Shown here piece after piece: positions 7,891-15,487 of a stretch of 33,701 nt of DNA. The DNA is from Methanobacteriota archaeon (lineage in GTDB: Archaea > Thermoplasmatota > Poseidoniia > Poseidoniales > Poseidoniaceae). The DNA is taken from contig PAMN02000015.1 in the NCBI GenBank assembly GCA_002707335.2, forward strand, positions 1-33,701. The letters are read 5' to 3'. The translations under genes were made by a program, and so were the position numbers. The notes under the pieces are model-generated. The model was not told the DNA's origin, ran no database searches, and saw only the letters and a list, made by a program, of their open reading frames with translations. Position 1 is the stretch's first letter. Every line of letters begins with the position of its first letter.

Positions 7891-9039
7891 TCAAGCCGTA
7901 ATTCCTGAACTAAATCGACTTTCCATTTCTTTGAAAATGGCTTTAATTTCTATTTTTAACTGGGCGTAGGATTGCTTTATCTCATTTATGCGAGCCTTTA
8001 TTTGAATTTTGGATTGTTCTATAGAGTTCTTGAGTTCTTTTTTTGCCTTGTGTAGTTCATACAAACAGGTTCTCAAAGAGTCCCTTTTGTTTTTGAAATC
8101 ATCTTCAAGCTCATTCAAATCAATTTCATTCTTTATTAATTTATTTTTTGACTTTTTGAATTTTACATTTATTTTAGCAATTTCAATTGAGTGCTTTGGT
8201 GTAGACTTCAAATTTGATTTTAATCCAACTAAATTAAAGCATTTAATCCACCATTTACTAGGATCGACATGATACCATTTGTGACCGTTCCTGTAATCAG
8301 CTTGGAATGTGTGATGGAAATTATGGTATCCCTCTCCGAATGTTAGAAATGCCAACCAAAATGAGTCTCTACTCGTATTCTCTTGCGAATATGGTTGTCT
8401 CCCCCATATGTGAGCGGCACTGTTGATCAGAAAAGTCCCGTGGTGTACGAACACAATTCTAACTATGCCTCCCCATACTAAGCATCCGATTGCAGTTCCT
8501 ATTCCACCTATCACGTATCCAATCGCTAGTGGAAAAATTATACCTGAAATAGCCCCAATTAGGAAGATATTTCTATGCTGCCACATTATGATTTTACTTT
8601 GTTTCAAATCATTGACATTTGAGAAGTCATTCTGAAAATTTTCTTCTTCAACCATTATCCATCCCATGTGAGAATACCAAAAACCTCGAGAGGCAGAATA
8701 AGGGTCATCTTCTCCATCAGTGTACTTGTGATGTTTCCTATGATCGGAGCACCATTCAATTATAGAATTCTGAAATGCACCAGCGCCGAATATCGCATAA
8801 AATAAAACCAAAGGCCAAGAAGCTTCATGCGACCTATGTGAAAATAATCTATGATATCCAACAGTAATCGACAAACCACAAGCAAAGTATAGAAAGAGGA
8901 ATACAAATAATTCGGTAAATCCGGGACTGCCGAAATAACTGTAATGGAATATTACACCAATTATTGCCAAAATAGGAGTAGCAATAAGAAATGTTGAATT
9001 CAACCAATTGATTTTAGACATAGCCGAGTATTCAGACAT
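7891..9039 (-). CDS. Membrane fatty-acid (acyl-CoA delta-9-type) desaturase with C-terminal coiled coil
   Basis: A 382-residue integral-membrane desaturase. The three di-iron histidine boxes are intact: HRLFSH (63-68), HRKHH (100-104) and HNFHH (239-243). An additional VHH pair and NSAAH lie at about 199-210, as in stearoyl-CoA desaturases. Membrane segments lie at about 15-60 and 155-195. Residues about 295-375 are an unusual, highly charged coiled coil rich in Lys and Glu (KNSIEQSKIQIKARINEI). The ATG at 9039 is chosen because the longer frame to 9261 would overlap uS7 by 146 bases with atypical sequence. The enzyme should introduce a cis double bond into a fatty acyl chain using O2. Its place between uS7 and aEF-2 and its bacterial type suggest transfer and insertion. 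Confidence 0.92.
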   Translation of the reverse strand: MSEYSAMSKINWLNSTFLIATPILAIIGVIFHYSYFGSPGFTELFVFLFLYFACGLSITVGYHRLFSHRSHEASWPLVLFYAIFGAGAFQNSIIEWCSDHRKHHKYTDGEDDPYSASRGFWYSHMGWIMVEEENFQNDFSNVNDLKQSKIIMWQHRNIFLIGAISGIIFPLAIGYVIGGIGTAIGCLVWGGIVRIVFVHHGTFLINSAAHIWGRQPYSQENTSRDSFWLAFLTFGEGYHNFHHTFQADYRNGHKWYHVDPSKWWIKCFNLVGLKSNLKSTPKHSIEIAKINVKFKKSKNKLIKNEIDLNELEDDFKNKRDSLRTCLYELHKAKKELKNSIEQSKIQIKARINEIKQSYAQLKIEIKAIFKEMESRFSSGITA

Positions 9040-9115
9040 AAAGTGCGGCGGCCAACGAACGCCTTTGACTATTTGGGTTAAATGCAGTGCAATTGTTCTA
9101 GATTGATTGTTGTGA

Positions 9116-9739
9116 TCATCTTGCGCTTGCAGCGATTCTTTGAACTTCTTCTTTCTTTGCAACTGCAAAGGAAGTAACATCACCTGAACTTGCTTTTGTA
9201 ATTTCATTAATGATACATTGTGTAAGAGTTCTCTTAGATTTAGAAGTTCCCTGTTGAGCACCTTTTGCTAGGTTTGCTAGGGCAACATCTAATCTTCTTG
9301 ATGGAGAACTGTCAACCGCTTTTGGTTGGGACACTGCTCCGAATTTGATTCTTGTTATTTCTTCCATAGGTGCGGCGTGGCATATAGCATCGACAAAGGT
9401 TTGAAGAGGATTGTCTCCACTTCGATTAGCGATACTGTCTAACGCAGCCTCGAATGCCTTCAAAGCGCCTTGCTTTTTCCCAGTGTACTTTCCTGTTCTC
9501 ATCAACTTGTTTGTGAATCTCTCAACTACAGAAAGTCTGGATTTTCCAAACCAAGCATTAGCATGCCTTCCACCAGTGTGTGGAATTCCTACAGTTGTTA
9601 GATTGATGTATGGTGCAAGACCAGGATCTCTACAAACAACTTCAGCAGCATCATATTTACCAAATACTAGGGTGCCAATGCCTGCGATGGGAGTTGCTTC
9701 AACGACTTCGTTTTCTTCAATAACTTCATCATCACTCAT
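9116..9739 (-). CDS. rps7: Small-subunit ribosomal protein uS7
   Basis: A 207-residue archaeal S7. It has an acidic N-terminal extension (MSDDEVIEENEV), then the family core with PYINLTTVGIPHTGGRHA, KSRLSVVERFTNKLMRTGKYTGKK and the C-terminal IINEITKASSGD region. S7 nucleates assembly of the 30S head by binding 16S rRNA. The ATG at 9739 is preferred over a GTG at 9748 because a GAGGTG Shine-Dalgarno sequence lies 6 nt upstream and overlaps the GTG. It is 15 bases downstream of the uS12 stop, in the usual S12-S7 order. The next gene is the desaturase rather than aEF-2. Confidence 0.95.
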   Translation of the reverse strand: MSDDEVIEENEVVEATPIAGIGTLVFGKYDAAEVVCRDPGLAPYINLTTVGIPHTGGRHANAWFGKSRLSVVERFTNKLMRTGKYTGKKQGALKAFEAALDSIANRSGDNPLQTFVDAICHAAPMEEITRIKFGAVSQPKAVDSSPSRRLDVALANLAKGAQQGTSKSKRTLTQCIINEITKASSGDVTSFAVAKKEEVQRIAASAR

Positions 9740-9754
9740 ATCAAACACCTCTGA

Positions 9755-10183
9755 TTATCGTACAGGCTTCTCCTTTCGACCTCTTACCATTTCATCTAAT
9801 GAAACGCCATTTACTTGAATCACTTTGTATCTAACTCCTGGGATATCTCCGTATGAACGCCCCATGCGCCCGCCGATACCTTCTACCATTACCTCATCGT
9901 GTTCGTCAATAAAGTTGATAGCACCATCACCTGGAGCGAAAGCGGTTAGTTTGTTACCGTTTTTGATTAATGAAATCTTTACAGCTTTTCTGATACCTGA
10001 GTTAGGTTGTTTTGCTTCAATGCCAACCTTTTCGATTACTATACCCTTTGCTTGAGTAGAACCAGCAAGCGGGTCATGCTTTGCTTTTGATTTTAGCATG
10101 CGCTTTTTGTATCTACGATCCGACCATCTAAACTTTTGACGATCCTTGGCCATTTTTGCACCTGCAAATAATCCTCGACCCAT
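9755..10183 (-). CDS. rps12: Small-subunit ribosomal protein uS12
   Basis: A 142-residue archaeal S12, the decoding-centre protein. Recognisable segments are KSKAKHDPLAGS, GIEAKQPNSGIRKAVKISLIK, FAPGDGAINFIDEHDEVMVE and GRSYGDIPGVRYKVIQVNG. A GGAG Shine-Dalgarno lies about 8 nt before the ATG at 10183. It is the first gene of this minus-strand cluster; the RNA polymerase and nusA genes that precede it in many archaea are absent, and a UbiD gene is divergent across 138 bp instead. The conserved PNSA reads PNSG here. Confidence 0.96.
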   Translation of the reverse strand: MGRGLFAGAKMAKDRQKFRWSDRRYKKRMLKSKAKHDPLAGSTQAKGIVIEKVGIEAKQPNSGIRKAVKISLIKNGNKLTAFAPGDGAINFIDEHDEVMVEGIGGRMGRSYGDIPGVRYKVIQVNGVSLDEMVRGRKEKPVR

Positions 10184-10235
10184 GATTATATCTCCATTGA
10201 AGCATTTTGCCGACCTACCGCCCCTATTTCATGAT

Positions 10236-10250
10236 GCCGATTAATTCGGC
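10236..10250. promoter_or_regulatory. Inverted repeat in the divergent uS12/UbiD promoter region
   Basis: GCCGA-TTAAT-TCGGC is a perfect 5-bp inverted repeat with a self-complementary-like AT centre, about 53 bp upstream of the uS12 start. The shape suits a dimeric DNA-binding regulator. It is a candidate operator only. Confidence 0.35.
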
Positions 10251-10255
10251 CTACT

Positions 10256-10273
10256 CTTGATTGAACAATCGAG
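10256..10273. promoter_or_regulatory. Second inverted repeat in the uS12/UbiD intergenic region
   Basis: The core GATTGAACAATC (10259-10270) is a perfect 5-bp inverted repeat around AA. It extends by two more pairs with one mismatch to 10256-10273. It lies only 5 bp from the first inverted repeat, about 50 bp upstream of the UbiD start. The two together could be paired operator sites, or a short RNA hairpin in a leader. Confidence 0.35.
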
Positions 10274-10310
10274 GGAGAATTAGTGCCAATATTCATGTCT
10301 TTAATCTAAC

Positions 10311-10317
10311 AGGAGGT
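10311..10317 (+). promoter_or_regulatory. Strong Shine-Dalgarno of the UbiD gene
   Basis: AGGAGGT lies 4 nt before the ATG at 10322 and is a full match to the anti-Shine-Dalgarno. It fixes the start codon and implies a leadered transcript. Confidence 0.75.
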
Positions 10318-10321
10318 ACAC

Positions 10322-11587
10322 ATGGCATTCCGTGATTTACTGGGCAATGCTCGACTTATTAAAGATGCAACTAGTGTCCAGCACGGCATTTTTGACAAAT
10401 CAGCATCCCTAGGACATGACCTAATTATGTTCGATAATATAGTCGAGGCACCAGGGCACCGAGTAGCTACGAATTTGCTAACTCGGCCTCGTTTGTGTGA
10501 GGCGCTTCAAATTGAACCGGAGGACTTTATTGACTTACTAGGGTGGGCAATGAATAATCCAACAGAGCCTAAAATTGCATCATACGGGCCAGTGATGGAT
10601 AACCAACAAGAAGTTGTAGAATTGTCAAAAATCCCAATACCTCATCATTGGAGGGAAGATGGTGGTCGATATATGTCATCGAGTGTAATCATTGCAGAAT
10701 ACAACGGAATTAGAAATATGTCTTTTCACCGACAGTTATTGAAAGACGATAACCATCTAGTCGCTAGAATAGTACCTCGACATCTTCATGGTTTTATCAA
10801 GGAAGCAAGGAGCAATGGAGAAGAAGTAAATGTGGCAATAATAAATGCGCCCGATCCAGTTGTTTTACTTGCAGCAGCAATGTCGTTTGATTCTAACATT
10901 GACGAATTAACGATTGCAGCATCACTTCATGAAAAAGTTCACCATCGCCCACTAGAACTAGTCGCCTTACCAAATGGTATTGAAGTTCCATCTGAGGCTG
11001 AATATGCAATGTGGGGTAGAATTTTAACAACCGATGCTGATGAAGGACCATACGTTGACATAACAGGAACAGTAGATGATATTAGGCAACAACCGATAAT
11101 CGAAATTGATGGTTTAATGCACAGAAATAATCCTATATTCCACGCTTTAATTCCAGCTGAGTCTGAACATAAAACACTGATGGGTCTTCCGAGAGCACCT
11201 ACAATAAAATCAGCTGTAAGCGAGGTCTGTGAGTGTTTAGATGTTCACATGACGGAAGGAGGCGGCGGATGGCTTGCTGCTGTTGTAAAAATCAAAGTTA
11301 ACAAAGAAGGGGACGGAAAAAGAGCAATTAAGGCAGCACTTGATGGTCACAAATCAATGAAAATGGTAACTATAGTCGATGAAGATATCGATATAACAAA
11401 TCCTGTACGTGTAGAATGGGCAATGATGACTAGATGGCAGCCTGATACAGACTCAATTATTCTTTCAAATCAAAAGGGCTCTAGTCTTGACCCATCAAGG
11501 TTAGATGATGGTAACACTTCTAAAATTGGAATTGATGCTACTATACCATGGGGTTATGAAAGGTCAGGTTTCAAATCTGTTCAGTGA
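10322..11587 (+). CDS. UbiD-family decarboxylase, candidate anhydromevalonate phosphate decarboxylase
   Basis: A 421-residue UbiD-fold protein. Family landmarks are IPIPHHWREDGGRYMSSS, the RNMSFHRQ segment carrying the prenylated-FMN-binding arginine, a PDPVVLLAAAMSF strand-helix, DEGPYVDITG with its conserved Glu, and LPRAPTIKSAVSE. UbiD enzymes decarboxylate with prenylated FMN made by UbiX. In archaea without the classical diphosphomevalonate decarboxylase, a UbiD homologue of this size turns anhydromevalonate 5-phosphate into isopentenyl phosphate, the substrate of IPK. Since IPK is encoded at 2621-3394, that role is the best inference. A general aromatic-acid decarboxylase role cannot be excluded. 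The TPR gene follows after 9 bp. Confidence 0.85.
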   Translation: MAFRDLLGNARLIKDATSVQHGIFDKSASLGHDLIMFDNIVEAPGHRVATNLLTRPRLCEALQIEPEDFIDLLGWAMNNPTEPKIASYGPVMDNQQEVVELSKIPIPHHWREDGGRYMSSSVIIAEYNGIRNMSFHRQLLKDDNHLVARIVPRHLHGFIKEARSNGEEVNVAIINAPDPVVLLAAAMSFDSNIDELTIAASLHEKVHHRPLELVALPNGIEVPSEAEYAMWGRILTTDADEGPYVDITGTVDDIRQQPIIEIDGLMHRNNPIFHALIPAESEHKTLMGLPRAPTIKSAVSEVCECLDVHMTEGGGGWLAAVVKIKVNKEGDGKRAIKAALDGHKSMKMVTIVDEDIDITNPVRVEWAMMTRWQPDTDSIILSNQKGSSLDPSRLDDGNTSKIGIDATIPWGYERSGFKSVQ

Positions 11588-11596
11588 GGCTCTTCG

Positions 11597-12583
11597 ATGC
11601 AGAATAGTGCGGGTACTTTGCAACACCCACGACGCAATCTGGGAAACCGACATAGATCTCAAGCTAGCAAATTCATCAAACTTGCAAAAAAAGACCCTGA
11701 AAACGCTGAACAGAATTTGGCTTGGGCGGAACAAAATGCCCAGCAATCAATTCTACATGACTTCACAGATGAACGAAATTGGAGATGCCTGGCCGAAATA
11801 AAGGAATTAAGAAAAGATGGCTACGGATTAGAAATGGTTCTGGAAGATTTGTTTGTAGTATTGGGACGTGACCCAAACCAGTTAAACCAGTTGAAAGGTG
11901 TCGATCATCTCCAAGTCGGCTTAGAATTATTAGAAGCAGCATTTATTACAGATTCATTAGATCCAGAAAATTGGTTTGAATCAATGGATGAAAGTCGCCT
12001 ACAAGAATTCTCTGAAAGATGTAAAAGGTTAGATTTTACAGACCAAAGAACCAATATAATCTACGGTAGGAGATTAGAGAAAATTAGAGGTGCTGGAAAT
12101 GAAAGCCTATTCATAGATTTAGTCCAGTATTTACTAGCTCACAGACCCTCAAATCACGAACTTTGGCTTGAGTTGGGAAGGTTACATGAAAGAAGAAATG
12201 AAATTGATCAGGCATGGCTGTGCTATGACCATGTTCAACAGATTAAACCCACAATAAACGTCAGGGATTTGTTCCTGGAAAGGCTGAAAGGAGCAATGGA
12301 TGGAGATGAACAAATACCTTGGAGCGGACCTTCCCTAGACACTAGATCAGACTTCTTAGAACGAATGCAAAAACTAACTCAATCAATTAATTCTATACCC
12401 ATTGAATCAAACAACATACAATCTGCTGAAGTGGAAGAAGAAGACCAACAAATGGTAAAATTGCGTTCACTCTTGGAGGCAGGAGATTCGGCTGAAGCAT
12501 TTTTCATGGCAAGGTCTCTAGTTACTTCTGGTGAGGATTGGGCTAGAGAATGGATGACAAAGGCGCAAGAAATGATGGACTAA
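11597..12583 (+). CDS. TPR-like helical-repeat protein
   Basis: A 328-residue soluble protein made mostly of helical repeats. The clearest tetratricopeptide unit is at about residues 187-220 (NHELWLELGRLHERRNEIDQ followed by AWLCYDHVQQIKP). Others are degenerate. A basic N-terminal segment (HPRRNLGNRHRS) precedes them, and an acidic linker (SAEVEEEDQQ) separates a last helical pair. No signal peptide or membrane segment is seen. It starts 9 bp after the UbiD gene and is probably cotranscribed with it. Its stop overlaps the stop of the convergent gene by 4 nt. TPR proteins are scaffolds; the partner is unknown. Confidence 0.75.
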   Translation: MQNSAGTLQHPRRNLGNRHRSQASKFIKLAKKDPENAEQNLAWAEQNAQQSILHDFTDERNWRCLAEIKELRKDGYGLEMVLEDLFVVLGRDPNQLNQLKGVDHLQVGLELLEAAFITDSLDPENWFESMDESRLQEFSERCKRLDFTDQRTNIIYGRRLEKIRGAGNESLFIDLVQYLLAHRPSNHELWLELGRLHERRNEIDQAWLCYDHVQQIKPTINVRDLFLERLKGAMDGDEQIPWSGPSLDTRSDFLERMQKLTQSINSIPIESNNIQSAEVEEEDQQMVKLRSLLEAGDSAEAFFMARSLVTSGEDWAREWMTKAQEMMD

Positions 12584-13611
12584 TTATCAGTTAACGTCAT
12601 TATTTCTGTAACTCGATTAGTCCAAGTTTCTTTGCTGGTTCCTTCTGATACTGATGCACACATAGCTGCCAGTAATGCATCTTCAACACGATTTGGGTTT
12701 GAGAGTAGGTTAGTGAAAAAATCTACTTTTTCCAACTTCTTTGCTAGTAATATTAGCGTTCTTAAATCAGGCCTTTCTTCTCCTGAAAAATCCTGACCCA
12801 CATTTTGCACACACCATTCTAACACTCCATGGACATCGTTTGAATTTACACGAAGCAATGTAGGTTCTTCACCCGCTGAAAGAGGTTTTGCTGAAATAAT
12901 TTGGTCAGAGAATTTGTCTGCGGAGTCATCGATATAAGAAGATGAAATTTCCACAAATATAGCCCCTGCCTCTACAGCAAGTTGAATTTGCTCGGAAATA
13001 ATTGCATGTGCATGAGAATTAAAAGCACATCTAGCGGCATCGAATAATTGTCCAAATGCCATATGTATTCTAGCAGCCTGTATCCTAGATATTGCAATTG
13101 TTTCATGGGCGTGACCTGCTTTACGTGAAATGTCACCGTGCACATGAAGTGCCATCATTGGCTCATCTATAGAAAGGTGAAATGCGGCTTTGTTTAGTAA
13201 TGAAATATCATGGTCTCTGCTCGCCTTTGAAACTGATTTCAATCTAGTCTCAGCCCATGTTAAATCATCTCTTGCTTTCTCAATTTCTCCATTTTCAAAA
13301 TAGACCAATCCTCTTTCCATCCGTAATCTGCCCTCTAAAGATAGATCACGAGTCTCTGGATTCCTTGCAACTGTCAATGCATTTTCGATTGCATCGATTG
13401 AAATATCTCCTTTGATTCTCAGTTTAACTAACTCAATTACTTTCTTTTCAGCATCTGATAATTTTGGCTCTAGAAATTCAACAATTTCACTACCCATTAC
13501 TAACCCAAGTTCAGCAACTCCAAGCCAACTAGTCCATCCCATTTTTTCTAGCAATGGTTCAAGTTCTCTCTCACCATCGTCAAAAGCGGAAATAATCTGT
13601 TCTGGATTCAA
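12580..13611 (-). CDS. Helical-repeat protein of unknown function at the end of the exosome cluster
   Basis: A 343-residue, mainly alpha-helical protein. A segment at about 95-130 (GRLRMERGLVYFENGEIEKA) resembles a TPR helix pair, and later stretches look like further degenerate repeats. I see no catalytic motif, signal peptide or membrane helix. The start overlaps the DHH phosphoesterase stop by 4 nt, which indicates translational coupling. It may be a scaffold or adaptor for that enzyme; this is inference from position only. Confidence 0.7.
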   Translation of the reverse strand: MNPEQIISAFDDGERELEPLLEKMGWTSWLGVAELGLVMGSEIVEFLEPKLSDAEKKVIELVKLRIKGDISIDAIENALTVARNPETRDLSLEGRLRMERGLVYFENGEIEKARDDLTWAETRLKSVSKASRDHDISLLNKAAFHLSIDEPMMALHVHGDISRKAGHAHETIAISRIQAARIHMAFGQLFDAARCAFNSHAHAIISEQIQLAVEAGAIFVEISSSYIDDSADKFSDQIISAKPLSAGEEPTLLRVNSNDVHGVLEWCVQNVGQDFSGEERPDLRTLILLAKKLEKVDFFTNLLSNPNRVEDALLAAMCASVSEGTSKETWTNRVTEIMTLTDN

Positions 13612-14579
13612 TCGCTTTCCCTCCTAGTATTAGCCAAGATATTGATAAAAGCAGATTCTACTGCAATTGCATCTGTATTACCAGACCAACCTGCTGCGCC
13701 ATCATGGCCGCCACCTTCACCACCTAAATTATCACTAAGTTCCTTCATCATATTACCCAGATGTATTCCTTGAATTGTACTTGACCTCTTCGCACGAGCA
13801 GTTAGTCTAGTTTCACCGTTTCTATGTCGAGACACTACAGATAAATCTCCTCCAGTTTGTAACAACATTGATGCAACCTTTCCTTCAAGTATTCCGGCAC
13901 TGGTTTGGATTAATGTCCAATCTCCAACATCCATTGACTTGCATCGATTCAGAGCTTTTATTATTGCACCTCTATCACTAGGTGAGATTTCTTCATTCTG
14001 AACGAATTCAACAAATTCTTGATACTCAAAATTACCACCTCGCACAAGTTTTGATGCGCATAATAATGCATCATCATCAGCATGAGTAAATCTGCCCGTG
14101 TCAGTTATTAGTCCTGCTAGTAAGAGTTTCCTTACTTCATCGGAAAGTGTATTCGGATAGAACTCCTCCAAATATTCAAAAATGATTTGTGTTGTCGATC
14201 TCGCTTTAATTCTGTATTCAAAATCCTCAGGGCCAAATTTCCAATCTGATGTATCATGGTGGTCAATTACACAAAATGGAATTCCATCCGGAATTTCAAT
14301 ACCGATTTGTCCAATAGATGCTGCATCAACAAAAATAATTCCACTAAGTTTTGAAGGCCATCTTGGATTTGAGGAAATTAGTTTGAAAGGAGCTCCCAGT
14401 TCATTACACATTTTTTTTGCCAATTTTCCCATATGCAGACCACAAGCCATTAGCTCAGGTCGCGAAGAAGCAAGTGCAATCGCAGATCCTATTGTGTCCA
14501 TGTCGCCGTTTTTACCAGTTATTACGGCTACTGCTCCATTAGCAGCAACATCATCAATCCAGGTGTGGAGATTCTTCAA
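13608..14579 (-). CDS. DHH/DHHA1-family phosphoesterase
   Basis: A 323-residue DHH phosphoesterase. The motifs visible are GDMDTIGSA (Asp26, Asp28), FVDAAS (Asp85), the signature D106-H107-H108 in VIDHHDTSDW, and GLITDTGRF. The C-terminal DHHA1 domain ends with GEGGGHDGAAG. These enzymes hydrolyse phosphodiester bonds in short oligonucleotides or cyclic dinucleotides using Mn2+. The histidine usually four residues before the first motif-I Asp is Gly22 here, so metal binding may differ. The gene sits 2 bp after prefoldin beta at the end of the exosome cluster, consistent with a nanoRNase finishing exosome products. Substrate preference cannot be read from sequence. Confidence 0.88.
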   Translation of the reverse strand: MKNLHTWIDDVAANGAVAVITGKNGDMDTIGSAIALASSRPELMACGLHMGKLAKKMCNELGAPFKLISSNPRWPSKLSGIIFVDAASIGQIGIEIPDGIPFCVIDHHDTSDWKFGPEDFEYRIKARSTTQIIFEYLEEFYPNTLSDEVRKLLLAGLITDTGRFTHADDDALLCASKLVRGGNFEYQEFVEFVQNEEISPSDRGAIIKALNRCKSMDVGDWTLIQTSAGILEGKVASMLLQTGGDLSVVSRHRNGETRLTARAKRSSTIQGIHLGNMMKELSDNLGGEGGGHDGAAGWSGNTDAIAVESAFINILANTRRESD

Positions 14580-14581
14580 CT

Positions 14582-14890
14582 CTATCCCTCTATTGATTTT
14601 TTCAACTCTTCATATGTAGATACCAAATCTTGTTCTTTCTTTTTGATTGAGACTAAAGCAGAATTAAGTTGTTCAAGAGCAGATTCCAACTCGTTAATTA
14701 GACTAACACGATCTTTGACTTCTACAAGGATCGAACCCATTTGCCTGTGGAGAGCCATGTCATCTGGTTGGGTTTTCACAGCAGCAATAGTTCCTTCAAT
14801 TTCTCTCAATTGAGTGTTAAGTGAAGCAACTTGCTGTCTCGCCGTCTGAACTTCAGCAACCACTAATTGCAATTGTTGTGCTAGTTCCAT
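14582..14890 (-). CDS. pfdB: Prefoldin beta subunit
   Basis: A 102-residue protein with two long helices around a short central hairpin region, the shape of prefoldin beta. The N-terminal helix is LAQQLQLVVAEVQTARQQV. The middle has HRQMGSILVEV, which matches the family's YKxVGxxLV segment, and the C-terminal helix is LNSALVSIKKKEQDL. Prefoldin is a hexameric cytosolic chaperone passing nascent chains to the thermosome. ATG at 14890 is used; a GTG at 14902 would add four residues. It lies between Pcc1 and the DHH gene, its usual archaeal neighbourhood. Prefoldin alpha is not in the window. Confidence 0.85.
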   Translation of the reverse strand: MELAQQLQLVVAEVQTARQQVASLNTQLREIEGTIAAVKTQPDDMALHRQMGSILVEVKDRVSLINELESALEQLNSALVSIKKKEQDLVSTYEELKKSIEG

Positions 14891-14913
14891 ATTACTATCC
14901 ACTCACAACTACT

Positions 14914-15120
14914 TCAAGAATCCATCACTTTTAGGACTCGGTGAGAAACGATAACGCTTCTCATTCTAGTATTCCACATTGCTCTAGCATCTTTAGCCCT
15001 CGATTCACGCAAATTGAAGGAGAAACTGTTGTTTTGAATTTCCACGTCTTGCTCACTCGCTAGACTAGAAGCAAGAGCAGTAGCATTCGGTGAATCCACC
15101 AAAAGGCGGACTTGCCACAT
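14914..15120 (-). CDS. pcc1: KEOPS complex subunit Pcc1
   Basis: A 68-residue Pcc1-family protein, shorter than most. The N-terminal strand MWQVRLLVDSP leads into a helix with the family pattern ATALASSLASEQ. After that come strands FSFNLRES and the RAMWNTRMRSVIV helix, which corresponds to the conserved alR-x-x-xNs region. Pcc1 dimerises the KEOPS complex that makes t6A37 in tRNAs. The ATG at 15120 has a GGAG Shine-Dalgarno 8 nt upstream; a GTG at 15129 overlapping the eL43 stop is the alternative. The position between eL43 and prefoldin beta is conserved in archaea and supports the call. Confidence 0.75.
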   Translation of the reverse strand: MWQVRLLVDSPNATALASSLASEQDVEIQNNSFSFNLRESRAKDARAMWNTRMRSVIVSHRVLKVMDS

Positions 15121-15125
15121 AAAAA

Positions 15126-15485
15126 TCACTCCTCTTCATCAAGTTCGCCAGCGTTCATAGCTCTCTCGTATTCGATTGCTGCTTGCTGTGCAATGTATGC
15201 CATGTCTGCAGTTGTTGCTCCATCGGCATTTCTTCTGATAATTCTGTTATTAGCATCTGATGCTCGTGTATAAGGTTCCCAAGCTCCTCCTGCAAATGTA
15301 TGTCCACATTTTGAGCAGGACCATATACCGACAGATTTTCTTGTCACCTTTTTGTATTGACATACTGGGCATGTATATTTTGCAGATTTTTTCTTGAGAG
15401 CCATACCAGCGTTTCTTCTAACGCTTACACCATAGCGAGCGCCGAACCTTCCTGTCAGTCCCGCTTTCTGTGTTCTTTTTGCCAT
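15126..15485 (-). CDS. rpl37ae: Large-subunit ribosomal protein eL43 (L37Ae)
   Basis: A 119-residue eL43. The N-terminus is KAGLTGRFGARYGVSVRR, followed by a zinc finger with CPVC (39, 42) and CSKC (57, 60), then FAGGAWEP. The normal domain ends near residue 83. About 35 further residues, ending in GELDEEE, form an acidic extension not expected for the family, whose members are mostly 70-95 residues. It lies 2 bp after rrp42. The small RNA polymerase subunit gene rpoP, which I recall following eL43 in many euryarchaea, is absent here. Confidence 0.93.
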   Translation of the reverse strand: MAKRTQKAGLTGRFGARYGVSVRRNAGMALKKKSAKYTCPVCQYKKVTRKSVGIWSCSKCGHTFAGGAWEPYTRASDANNRIIRRNADGATTADMAYIAQQAAIEYERAMNAGELDEEE

Positions 15486-15487
15486 GT

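Noticed and set aside
9040..9261. Upstream extension of the desaturase frame to 9261
   Set aside because: It would overlap the 3' end of uS7 by 146 bases, and the extra 74 residues are low-complexity Gln/Leu/Lys sequence typical of an out-of-frame reading; ATG at 9039 starts a normal desaturase.
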